Below, piece by piece: positions 1 to 11,700 of a stretch of DNA of 64,000 nt. The notes under the pieces are model-generated. The model was not told the origin of the DNA. It was given only the letters and a program-made list of their open reading frames with translations, and did not search any database. Numbering within the stretch: position 1 is the first letter of the stretch; each line of letters begins with the position of its first letter. Source of the DNA: Paragonimus westermani. Lineage: Eukaryota > Platyhelminthes > Trematoda > Plagiorchiida > Troglotrematidae. The stretch lies in NCBI GenBank assembly GCA_008508345.1, contig QNGE01000408.1, forward strand, positions 124,001 to 188,000. The letters are read 5' to 3'. The position numbers were made by a program, and so were the translations under genes.

Positions 1-1
1 T

Positions 2-590
2 TTTCTGGTTGATGGATCTCAGTTGAGTGACGCAGCTCAAGTGCGTTTATTAGTGCAAAAACTGGGCACAACGGAGCACACGCAATACTGCAACTATGTG
101 CTACCTAAACATCTTCGGGATTTCAGATTTAGAGATACAGTCGCAAATCTCAGTATCATTTTTGGTGAGTGCACATCCCTGTTCAACATTCGATATAATT
201 GTCACAAACTGAACAGACTACCCGAGGAAGGCATAGTCACGTATGACGGAAGGGTTAACAAGAAATGCGAACGCTTCCAGATCCAGAAACTTACTTCAGA
301 TCAATTCAAAAGTCTTGTCTTTTTTGCGGGACTTACGTCACAAGCTGATGCAGATATTCGCACCAGACTTCTGGGGAAACTTGACACTCTAATAGAACCT
401 TCAGTGCAGGAGCTAACGGCTCAGTACTAATACCTTGTCAACCTCAAGAAGGACTCGCAGATGGTTCAGGGTAGACAAGAGCATCAAGAGGATCTAACTG
501 TCGATAAAGTTACCAGAAACAGCACATGAAAACACACCAGACGATAGACTGAGCCACCGACGGCCTGCTGGAATTGTGTACAATGGCACT
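2..590 (+). pseudogene. gag remnant of the degenerate gypsy element
   Basis: An open frame runs from the window edge to a TAA at 428-430 and continues in the same frame beyond it to about 527, so the stop is an internal nonsense change. The visible protein has the R-L-L-V-Q-K-L-G-T and S-L-F-N-I-R-Y-N-C blocks found in capsid-like Gag domains of many metazoan gypsy elements. A C-W-N-C zinc-knuckle half lies near 559-570; its continuation is in another frame from 591, marking a frameshift. Confidence 0.7.
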
Positions 591-3424
591 GTTCGATTTT
601 GTCCATTCCGTTCTCATCAATATCAACTGTGCAGTCGCTATGCTCACAAAGAAAGCCACTGTTTTCATAACCGGAATTCCATGCTCAAACCAGCAGGCAA
701 TAGTGAGAGAAGACAGTCTAACGTTGTGTTCGCGACGACAGGACCTTATGTGACTGTTTTTAACGGGTTTCCTGTGACTTTACAGGTCGACACCGTCTCA
801 GATATCACGATCGTTTCGAGGAAATATTGGGAAGCTATTGGGAAACCAAAATACTCTCACACGAAGCGCATGGCACGGAACGCTAGTGGCGATCAAATAC
901 AGTTCCTGGGTGAGTTCCACTGCGAGTTTTCATTTAGTGACTCCCGTTGTTCGGGTGTTTGTTTTGTTTCACCGCCTGACAGCCTTAATTTATTGGGTAT
1001 TGATTGGATTCGGATGTTAAATCTGTGGAATGTACCGTTCAACTCTATTTGCGACCCTCCTAATAAAACCTCTGACACGCTATCGTATGACGTTGCATCT
1101 ATCGTCTCCTATAAGCGCTCAGAAGTTGTCCACGTTTTGCAAAATACATACTCTGATCTCTCCACAGGAAACCTTGGTTTATGCACCAAAGCAAAAGGGG
1201 TTTTATATGTGAAACCCGGAAGCACACCTGTGTTTCGTCCCAAACGACCAGTGCCTGTCTCAGCGACGACAACAATAAATGCAGAGCTCGACAGATTAGA
1301 GCAAGCAGGGGTACTTCAACGAGTTAGTTATTCAACTTGGGCAGCCCCCGTTGTAGTAGTCAGGAAAGCAAACAGAGGTGTACGCTTGTGTGGCGATTTC
1401 TCTACAGGACTGAATAACGCACTGGAAATGCATCAGTACCCACTCCCGATTCCGGAAGACTTGTTTGCTCGACTTAATGATGGGACAGTGTTTTCAAAGA
1501 TTGACTTATCCGATGCCTATCTCCAAGCTGAGATTGAGGATAAATGTTAGGAGCTATTGACGATTGATACACATCGTGGGCTGTACCAATATAACAAGTT
1601 GTCTTTCGGAGTAAAGTGCGCCCCGGCGATTTTTCAGCAGATAATGGATATTATGTTGTCTGATATAGTATATGCCATGGTTTACATGGATGACATTATC
1701 ATAGTCAGTTCACCTGTTGATGATCATATCCAGCATTTACATACTGTTTTCCAGCGTATCCGAGACTATGGCTTTACGCTACGAATAGAAAAATGTGAAA
1801 TTGTTATCTCAAATACAAGGTACCTTGGTTCTATCATTGATGAAACAGGTCGTCGACCGGATCCAGACAAAAATGCTGCCATTGCTACGCTCCCAGTTCC
1901 AAAGGACAAGACTGATCTACAATCCTTCTTGGGACTAGTCAACTATTACAACAATTTTGTGCCTAACATGCACGATTTGCGTGCTCCGCTAAACAAACTC
2001 CCACAGATTAATTCGGAGTGGATATGGTCCAATGCTTGTCAGAGCTCATTTGAACGCATTAAACAAGTGCTGTTATCTGACCTTCTTTTGACGCATTACA
2101 ATCCAAACCTTCCCATAATTGTTACAGCAGACGCTTCACAATATGGCACTGGCGCCGTCATACTTCATCAATTCCCAGATGGCCATCGTAAGGCAGTCTC
2201 ACACGTCTCACGCATCCTTACATCGGCAGAGAGAAACTACAGTCAAATTGAGAAGGAGGGTCTCGCCTCAGTTTACGAGGTCGAAAAGTTTCACAAAATA
2301 CTTCTTGGTCGCAGGTTCTCAGTGTGCACTGATCATAAGCCACTGATGTCAATATTTAGTGCTGCTAAAGGTATTCCCGTGCATACGGCAAACCGACCTC
2401 AGCGATGGGCTCTCACGCTTATGAGTTATGATTTTACCATCAAATATGTGAGAACTGGTGATTTTGGGCATGCAGATGTATTATCTCGGTTGGTCTCTCA
2501 GAATATGAGCACTAGGGTACCAGAAGATACTGTCATTGCATCAATTAATGTGGATGCCGACGTCCGATATGTGCTATCAGACTCCATCCGCCATTTGCGG
2601 GTAACATTTTTGCAAATAAAAGAAGCAATGCAATCCGATCGTGTTTTGCAGCGTGTCTTGACGTATCTGCAAGTCGGTTGGCCCAATAATTCATTGGGAG
2701 CAGATATGTCTTTCTACCACAGACGGGACGCACTGACAATTTTGGATGGTTGTGTCATGCTCAGATTTCGTGTGGTGATACCGGCACCTCTGCGATCGGC
2801 GCTACTACGTCAGTTACACGTTGGACACCCAGGCATGACACGCATGAACACGATTTCACGTAGCTACATGTTCTGGCCCGGGATTGACCAGGACATAGAA
2901 TCGACGGTACGGATTTGTGGGAGCTTCGCATTGGCAACTAAAGCGCCCCCCAGAGTGAACGGGATCCTCTGGCCGGAACCAAAAGGTCCCTGGTCACGTA
3001 TTCACATTGATTTTGCTGGGCCTCTTAATGGTAAATACTATTTTGTTGTTGTCGACGCGTATTCCAAATAGCCCGGGGTTATCCCGATGTCACTTGCTTC
3101 CACCTCTACCACCGTCACTGCACTAGGTCAGCCGTTTTCTCAGTCTGGGGTTCCAGAATGCATTGTATCTGATAACGGACCACAAATCACCTGCATGACA
3201 TTTGTCAACTTTTCCAAAGCAATGGGAACACACCTGTGTATCATCCACAATCCAATGGACACGTGGAGCGGTTCGTGGGCAGGTTCAAAAAAGCTCTTCA
3301 GAAAATGCAAAAGGAAGGAACTGTCCCGGACATGTTAAATACTTTCTTGCGCACTTATAGATCAACTCCTAACGCCTCCGATTCGGAAGGGAAATCACCA
3401 GCAGAGGCCTTCTTGGGTAGATGA
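591..3424 (+). pseudogene. pol remnant of the degenerate gypsy element
   Basis: One frame covers protease (D-T-V-S-D near 789-803; the usual Ala after D-T is Val), reverse transcriptase with Y-M-D-D at 1683-1694, RNase H (T-A-D-A-S and C-T-D-H-K-P) and integrase (H-x3-H near 2818-2832, core D-F-A-G-P and S-D-N-G-P). TAG stops interrupt this frame at 1548-1550 and 3069-3071. The integrase glutamate region lies in a shifted frame (3236-3424), which ends at TGA 3422-3424 but has similar sequence after it. The second zinc cysteine of the integrase H-H-C-C motif is missing. Dead as an autonomous element. Confidence 0.83.
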
Positions 3425-3815
3425 ATTAGAACACCCCTAGATTTGATGTTGCCATCAAAACCAAACGCCAACATGTGTAGTCGGGACGGTGGTAAAAAAC
3501 AGCCACAGTTCACAAAATAAATGCGTCTTCAAATCAGGGGATTTAACATACATTATGAACTTTCGCCATGTGAACCATATCCAACACCGGTATGCGTAGA
3601 AAACAAATCAACTGCCGCTGGATATACTGCTAGACACATTTGAATTGCCAACACCAGAGCTGGAAATTCCGGTAAGAGATGTTGCACAAGAAATTATAGA
3701 TCCTTTTTAGTGCAGAAACTCGAAGCGTACACGGCCACCAGTCCAACGGTTGTCCATTAGATCCAGTCAAAAGTCTTATGTGTAGTAACAAATTTTTAAC
3801 GGAGGGAAGTAACAT
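3425..3815 (+). pseudogene. Decayed pol C-terminal tail and polypurine-like end of the gypsy element
   Basis: Past the TGA at 3422-3424 the same frame still reads R-T-P-L-D-L, a usual continuation of gypsy integrases. Further on, a frame with an acidic stretch near 3640-3700 and a basic S-K-R-T-R-P-P motif near 3716-3740 resembles the pol C-terminus of such elements, with several stops. A purine run GGAGGGAAG lies near 3801-3809 and could be the old polypurine tract. Confidence 0.5.
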
Positions 3816-4110
3816 GGGGGGCGAACTGTTTCACATTCATTACCACCGGCTTTGTTCCGCCCGACCAAACTGATCGATTGACATGTATTACTAATAAGTG
3901 ACATGTGTTAACACTTGCTGAATCATGCACATGTTTGGTTGCTTTGCCATACGCTGTTGTGTAACTACCAATCGTTTACCGCGGCCGGAAGGCCACTGCC
4001 TGCGCGTTGGTCCATTGACATGCTTGTTCACTTTCGCGCTTGCGACTGTCAATACAGTACTCGTTTTCCACGCATCGTTTTACCGCACGAGTAAACGCAA
4101 CAGTATGTTC
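3816..4110 (+). repeat. Possible 3' LTR of the degenerate gypsy element
   Basis: Sequence directly after the purine-rich tract is where the 3' LTR should lie, and it starts with TG. The 5' copy is outside the window, so neither the ends nor the identity can be tested. The right boundary is a guess. Confidence 0.3.
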
Positions 4111-5609
4111 TGACAAGAAAAATACCATTAGAACTGCACATGTGGCACATACGGACTGATTAAATTCTCATATGGTTCGACTCACGCTGACATGATTTTA
4201 CTTTTGCGTTCCGGTATCTCCACAATCGTGATAGAACTCCAGTTTGTGATAACCGGTCGGAAGTTTTTCATGTGAAAAATGTGGTTGGAACCAACATATC
4301 TGCCCGTAGCGTGTATTCTACCGGGCGGGTTCAGGAACTACTTGAAGAGTACACCAACCTCACGCTTGAGGTCCATCTCCAATCAGAACTACAAACGATG
4401 TATACTGTCGTGGATGAATTCTACTGTGTTAACCAGAAAGATCCCGCCTGAAGAATCTGTTACATTTGATCCGACACCGGGAAGGTGGTGTAATCAAGGG
4501 GAAATAAGATAATTCTGGACTTATTTGGGCGACGTTGAAGCTCATAGGCTAGAGTATATGCTGTGCAGACAAATTTCGGTTATTATTACTGACTCTGATT
4601 CAATCAAAGCCTAGAGTTTCCACACTTGAAACTCTTGGGTAATACATCCAATGAGTGCAACAGGACAGTCCTCATGCTTTGATCTTCCATCTGGGCTTGT
4701 TTGCTTGTGTAGCCAGATTCGATGTTAGATCACACAAAATTGTCGATTGACCACAAAACTAGGTTGAACAGAGTGTTAGTTATATCACTCCAGGGAACGT
4801 AACTGTATGTCATTCTGAGAACACGGTGATGAACATTAGACGCATGAAGCGATATGAACATTTAACGCATTTCTAGTTATCTTAACTACTGAGCTTTCTT
4901 TCGCTCAGAGACTGAAATCGGTATTCCATATTTCTGTTTCTCTTCATTGTGCTGGTTCCGTGATCGGCAAACAGTTAGACCATTGATCTTCTAGATTCAC
5001 AAAAATCAACTGATTTTCACATCATTCCAGTGAGGACTAACGAACACTTTTAGAAGTGGTGTTGAATTGTGGACCCTGTTGGTAATGTGAAATGCACAGG
5101 AACAGGTAACCATGTCAAAAGCGACTGTTTTAACCTGCGCCCGCTCGACTGAATTTGTGTGTGACATTCTTCCTAAGAACTGGGGGGCGTCTGAGACTGC
5201 CTCTAATGGGTGTATCACACCAACTTACTTACCCATGCTGCTGGAAAATCGGTGTTTACTTCATTCTCCGCACAGACCACGTGACTGCAGGAACTGATGT
5301 AAATTAGTTGGTCGGAAAATGCAGCCTAACTGCTGATTACAACATTGATTAGCTATTTGGCTCACTACAGCAGGCTATTTATTAGTAAATAGGCGATCCT
5401 TGTTCCATCCCAATAGGTGCACTGTATATGTTCCAGTACCATGTAGATCATTCCAATAAAGCGAGTCCAATATACGTACAATATAACACAAATAATGGAA
5501 TTTTTGTAATCGGCAGTTATTTACTCTCTATGTCGACAGATGCTGTATATAGTTCTTATGTTATATATAAGTGAGAACTTTATAAGAGGTCTTTATAGAA
5601 CACACTTAC
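4111..5609. other. Non-coding stretch, no supported feature
   Basis: About 1.5 kb between the gypsy remnant and the last MEGF6-like exon found. Several short open frames exist (for example 4279-4512 plus and 5006-5218 minus) but none shows a recognisable domain or the EGF cysteine pattern. A further MEGF6-like exon entering in phase 2 was looked for here and not found. Confidence 0.5.
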
Positions 5610-5781
5610 CGGTGTTGGCAACTCGGGCCGTAGTAACCACGGCGACATGGCTGTTCACACGTTGATCCCATCCACCCGGGAGGACACTGACATGCACCAG
5701 TGACTGGATCGCAACGAGCTCCCTCTTGGTGACAGTTGCAACTAAGAATGCAGTTGGGGCCATACTTTCCGATCGGACACC
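5610..5781 (-). CDS. Exon o: laminin-type EGF repeat, last exon found
   Basis: 172 bp, phase 1 in and 2 out, with [20 protein letters not shown] and R-G-Y-Y-G-P-S-C. Acceptor CAG at 5784-5782 (preceded by TC), donor GTAAGT at 5609-5604. The intron before it is only 165 bp. It ends in a donor and not a stop, so at least one more exon must lie to the left, either in 1-5603, where I could not find it, or outside the window. Confidence 0.82.
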
Positions 5782-8700
5782 CTGGACAACGAAAGTTGTT
5801 AATGTGTAACTACATTTGAAAATTAACAGCAACAACAACTATCATGATACTGATAATAACAGCAACAACCCCAGTGTCAAAAAACAGTAACAACGGTAGT
5901 AACGCTAACATTCGACAGCAACAAAGCTGATACAAACTGGACTTACTGTCTTGGCAATTCGTACCATAATACCCATCGGGGCATTTACATTTGCCGGTAT
6001 AACTGTCACATTGTCCTCCTTTGGACTGATACCCTGTTGTGGCACATTCACATTCCCGACTGCAGCCAGGACCCCATCGGGATTCTGGGCATTGCAGTTC
6101 ACACGCTTCTCCGTACGACCCCGACGGGCAGTCACAATGCCCAGTGGCTGGGTCACAAGTGGCTCCGCGTAGACAGGCACAAGTAAGCGAACATCCATCA
6201 CCCCAGAACCCCTCGGGGCAACGGTCGGCACATCGAAGACCCGTGCGACCCGGAGGGCAGATACAATTACCACGAACCTTGTCGCAGGTGATACCGGGTA
6301 TGTCGTGAGCGCAGTCACAATTCTCAGTACAACCTTTGCCAAACTTCCCCTCGGGACATGGACGGTCGCATGTGTCCCCGTACCAACCTGAGTAAGAGTA
6401 TTAGGGATTTGCATGCAGGTGTAAGTTTTTAAGTAGTCGATTAATGATCCATAATTGTTTCTAAACTCCTCCTTTCCGCTTAGGTACAACATATTAAGCA
6501 TTGTAGGTGATTTGTGAGGTAACTTGCAGTAAACCACCTTAATGGCTAGACTGGGTTTCAATAAATTGACTATCTGTTGTACCTATAGGACATGTGTTTA
6601 AGACTGTGAATGTCCACCAACCGAATTAAATTTATTTGGCTGAAATAACTGTGCTAGTGTTACCCTGGTCACTGTCACGACAAACAACTTGTCAAACTAT
6701 ACTCTCGCAAGAGAGTCATAAAACACTGGAGAGTAGCCTATACCAGCAATGAATGGTTTCTGCCCTAAAATTCACTGTAAGTTACAAATTAGGAAATCAG
6801 GTAGTGAACAGTTAAATAGGGATACTGAATCAATCGGGTACCTCAAACTATCCGATGACCAATAAGAAGAAGTCATTCAAACTGGCGAGTGTTTACCCTA
6901 TTCAGTAGTGTATTATAACACCTAATCAACTTTAGGCGATGAATCAGTATTGACCGGTTTGCGAAAATAGCCTATATAAATACTGGTACTCACAACAGTC
7001 CAGTGTTAACTTAAGGAACAGATGTAGCTTAGCCTGGAATACGACCGTGTCCCCTATCGTAATCTGCAGGTTCCTCCACAGTCATCTGGTCCTTTTTGGT
7101 GGTGTTTTAGCTCGTGCTCACTGCTTTCAGACTGTAGTATTGCATTTTGGTCAAGGTTCGTAATTTTTGCCTAACGATGAAAGTCCAGTTAGTCCATAGT
7201 TAAAAAAGACTACAGGCGCACTTCGTTCAATTGACATCCTGGGCTGACTGACCGAAACGCGTAGACGGAGCTCGACGTCTACGGGTCACCGTATGAGATC
7301 TGCACATGCAGTCCGACAGGTTTTTCTATGTGACAAGCTAACCTGGCTCGCCTTACTATAGACATTAATGTTGAGAATCGATTGAACGGTAGTGCAACCC
7401 AATCAACTGGGTTACACAGATCGAACTGAAAGTAAAATTAACGGTTGATGGTAGATTCACCGCCTGTTGAGAACAAGAAACGGTCAAAGACAACTGTCGT
7501 AGAATAAAAAAACAAGGAGGAATAGCTAGGGACAACATTTACGGGGTAAAATGCGGGAATAACACGTCAACCTACCTGGTCATGTACTAAAAAGGTCGGC
7601 AAAATGTAACCTACGGTGAGCTGAGATGATAGGAAACAAATGCTGATTGAGGGGTGAATTAAGCTCGCACAGCTTGTGATATAAACAGTGAACTGTACTT
7701 GTTTGAGTAAAAATCAATCGCATGAGAAGCAGACCAATATGCGGACGGACAAACGGGTTCTAGTGCACGTAACACAGTCTGATTGATGAACAACTGAACC
7801 GAGCTTTTTTCCGTATCTATCCCACTGATTTGTTTCCCGTGTGGCTATAAACAGTAAGAAGAACCCTTCTTTGGTACAAAACACTAATGTGAAATCCACA
7901 AAAGTAGTTCACCTTTTATACACTGTCTGAATCAACGGTCTGGGAAAATATTTCTTAACATTGGCCTGATGTCCGTGTGTTAGCATCAACCATGGCAAAA
8001 CTTAGCGACGAATTGTAAAAAAACACTTACTGAGCTGAAACAGAAAGACCTGTTCATGCAATTTGAGGAAAAACTTCTCCGAATAGTTTGGGAGTTGTAG
8101 AGTCTGTTACCATTTCGATCTTTTGTTACGTACCATTCTTCATACCGGTTATGTTCATTGCACATATTAACTACTTGTCTATTGTTTGAATCAATACACT
8201 TCTTCGTCCTCGCGCGTTTCGCCTTCTGCTCGCACGCGGTCCTGGTTACCGTGGACTAACGGTGGCAACGTTCATTTAGCTCGCTGGAGGAACCAAATCC
8301 GTTATTACCAAAGGGAGGAATCTTCTTGCAATACGCAGCAGACTTAGTGTAGTGGAACTAGTTTCGGACACCTACTGTGAATTCTTGTATTTGCCTTGAG
8401 GTACTGTTCCCCCCAACTCTCCGTTCCACTACATATTTGGTGAGCCCGAGTTTATTTGTTTATTCGATTATTTTTCTACATTTTCTACACAACCCCCCAA
8501 AATTTTCCTTTCTCCATTTGATCGACTCCTTCTTTGAGTGTTTTCTTCTCTCTCCCTGAACATGACCGATTATGAACAAGATCCCACCGCATCGGAGAAT
8601 GCAGTTTATGTCAAACTTCCTGAGTTCGGTAGTCGCGATCTTAGGCTTTGGTTTGCTCAAGTCGAGGCTATCTTTGATTCTAGAAGAATACGTTCTCAAA

Positions 8701-11700
8701 AGTCCATGTATAATTTCATAGTTGCCATCCTCCCCGAGCAGGTCGCTACCGAGGTCGCCGACCTTATCTACACTCGACCCAGCGTTAGCCCGTACGACAC
8801 TCTAAAGGCCGCAATCATCGGACGAACTGCAGCAACCGACGAGCAGAACCTGCGCAAACTTCTGGCAGGAGTAGAGTTGGGTGACAGAACTCCTTCACAA
8901 CTCCTCCGTCACATGACACAGCTTCAGAGCAAACATACGGTAAACGAACCAATTCTACGTGAGTTGTGGCACAAAAATCTGCCAGACGATATTCGAAAAG
9001 TATTGTCTATACTTGATAAGGACACACCACTCCAAAAACTTGCAGAGCTGGCTGACCAAGTATATGAGAGTTATCAGAGTCGCACTGTATCTCATGTGCA
9101 TTCATCAGAAGTGTCTTCAGGCCGTAGTTGGCCGACGGAAGTGGACGCTCTGAAACAGCAGTTTTCCGAAATGTCCATGCAGCTCTCTGCAATCTCTAAA
9201 CAACTGGCAGCCCAGTCAGGAGGCCCTCCCTACCGCCGCCAGTCCCGAAGTCGTTCACGCAGACGGCGAGGCAGTCGAAACGTGTGTTACTACCATCGTC
9301 GGTTTGGCGCTAAAGCTGTCCGTTGTACCAGACCATGCAGTTTTGCTAAGGATAACCCTCATTCGGGAAACGCGGAGGCCAGACAGTAATGGCGACGGCT
9401 GTTCATGGCTCTTCAAACTGTCGCCTATTTTATGTGTTCGACCGTTCCACTGCCCTGAATTTTCTCATTGATACGGGCGCAGAGGTTAGTGTTATCCCAC
9501 CAAGAGGTGACAAACACAACCTGCAACCGGTATCGTACACACTGCAAGCAGCCAACCGTTCAACAATTCCAACTTATGGTGAGAAGCTACTCACTTTGGA
9601 TCTCGGCCTCCGTCGTCAGTTCCCTTGGAGATTTACGGTGGCAGATGTACAACACCCGATCGTTGGGATTGATTTTCTATCATTCTTTGGACTTATAGTG
9701 GACGTCGGCAACCGTAACTTGATTGACAGCACAACAACCTTATACGTACATGGCAAGGCCACATCAATCAATTCGATTGGACTGCGGTCGGCCTTACCAG
9801 ATAACGGTTTTGCTGCCATCCTCCGACAATTTCCACAACTAACCAATCCGTCTAATGCAACATCGCCGCCTAAACACGACGTTTTCCATCACATTGTCAC
9901 CAAAGGCCCACCTACATACGCACGTCCCAGACGTTTGCCACCGCACAAACTCAAAGTGGCCAAGGCAGAGTTTGAACACCTCTTACGACTTGGTGTTATC
10001 CAGCCTTCCAATAGTCCCTGGGCCTCACCCCTCCATATGGTTCCAAAAAAATTACCAGGTGACTGGCGTCCGTGTGGCGATTACCGCGCCCTGAACAACG
10101 TCACCGTTCCAGACCGATACCCTATTCCTCACGTTCACGATTTTTCAATCGGGTTAAACGGCAAGAGCATTTTCTCGAAGATAGATTTGGTTCGAGCTTA
10201 CCACCAAATCCCCGTGGCCCCGGAAGACGTCCCAAAGACCGCCATTACCACTCCCTTTGGACTGTATGAATTCGTTCGTATGCCATTTGGCTTACGGAAC
10301 GCTGCACAGACTTTCCAAAGGTTCATGGACCAAGTACTTCGTGGTTTAGATTTCGTGTACGTTTATATTGACGACATCTTAGTCGCCAGTGAGGACACTC
10401 AACAGCACGAGTCACATCTTCGAAAGCTGTTCGAACGTCTTACCCAATACGGTGTCACGCTAAACCCTATGAAGTGTACCTTCGGAGTTACTTCCATAGA
10501 TTTTCTCGGACATCGAATCGACAGTAACGGTATCCGGCCTTTGCCAGAGAAAATTAGTGCTGTTAAGGACTACCCACAGCCACAGTCCTTAAAAGGTCTC
10601 CGACGCTTCCTAGGTATTGTCAATTATTATTGTCGTTTTATCCCCCGATGTTCAGAACTTCTAAAACCCCTCACGGACATTTTGAAAGCCAATCCTAAAC
10701 ACTTCGTTCTGTCTCCGGAAGCTAATAGTGCGTTTCTCGCAGCCAAAGAAGCTTTGTCCAAAGCAACCACATTAATGCATTTAAGAACGGATGAACACTC
10801 GCCGCTGATTCTGAAGACTGACGCATCTCAATCGGCTGTTGGCGCTGTTTTACAACAGAACGTGAATGGTGAGATCCAGCCCTTGTCCTTTTTCTCCCGA
10901 AAACTCCAACCAGCGCAAACGCGCTACAGTACCTTCGGTCGTGAGTTGCTGGCTATTTACCTTGCCATTAAACACTTTCGACATCTTCTGGAGGGTCGCA
11001 ACTTCATTGTCTTCACTGATCACAAACCCCTTGTGTTTGCCTTTCGTTCCCCTCCAGATCGGTACTCTCCGAGAGAAACAAGACACCTGGACTTTATATC
11101 TCAGTTTACCACTGACATCCGTTTTATAGACGGTTCCAGTAATTTTGTCGCCGACGCCTTATCTCGTTCGGATGTTAGTCAAATATCCGCAAGCGTCATC
11201 GATTTTCTCTCCCTCGCGAAATCCCAGGTTAATGACCCAGAACTTCGCCAACTTCGTGCCAACCCATCTCTAAAACTGCGTGATATTCCTTTAGCCCAGT
11301 CAGAATATTCACTTACGTGTGATATGTCTACCGGTATATCGCGGCCGTTTGTTCCTTTCACACACCGGTTTGATGTTTTTAGCCGCCTCCATTCTTTGTC
11401 GCATCCAAGCATACGCGCCTCAACGAAGCTAGTCACCGAGCGTTACATTTGGCCCGGCATTCGTAAGGATGTTCGTAACTGGGCCAAACAGTGCCTGGAA
11501 TGTCAACGTAGTAAAGTTTATCGTCACACCATCACTACTCCAGGAACTTTTGCCTTACCAGATGGACGCTTTAAACACGTCCACCTTGATATCGTTGGTC
11601 CCCTTCCTCCTTCCAACGGTTATACACATCTTCTAACCTGCGTGGATCGATTCACCAGATGGCCCATTGCCGTTCCTGTGAACAATACGTCAACGGAAAC

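Larger units (their letters stand above)
1..3815 (+). mobile_element. Degenerate Ty3/gypsy LTR retrotransposon, left end outside the window
   Basis: Plus-strand remnant with domains in gypsy order: Gag (2-590), protease, reverse transcriptase with Y-M-D-D at 1683-1694, RNase H, integrase zinc region and catalytic core. It is broken by stops at 428-430, 1548-1550, 3069-3071 and 3422-3424 and by frameshifts near 590 and between about 3190 and 3236. Its protein sequence is clearly different from the intact element at 8096-12977, so it is a separate family. The 5' LTR is beyond the left edge. It lies 3' of the last MEGF6-like exon found, so it is either intronic or downstream of that gene. Confidence 0.85.

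Noticed and set aside
5905..6561. Long minus-strand open frame (218 codons) over exon n
   Set aside because: It is in a different frame from the EGF reading frame, lacks cysteine spacing and runs into intron; it is a shadow of the GC-richer exon.
7261..7282. Perfect 7-bp stem with 8-base loop
   Set aside because: Too short and isolated to separate from chance in 64 kb.
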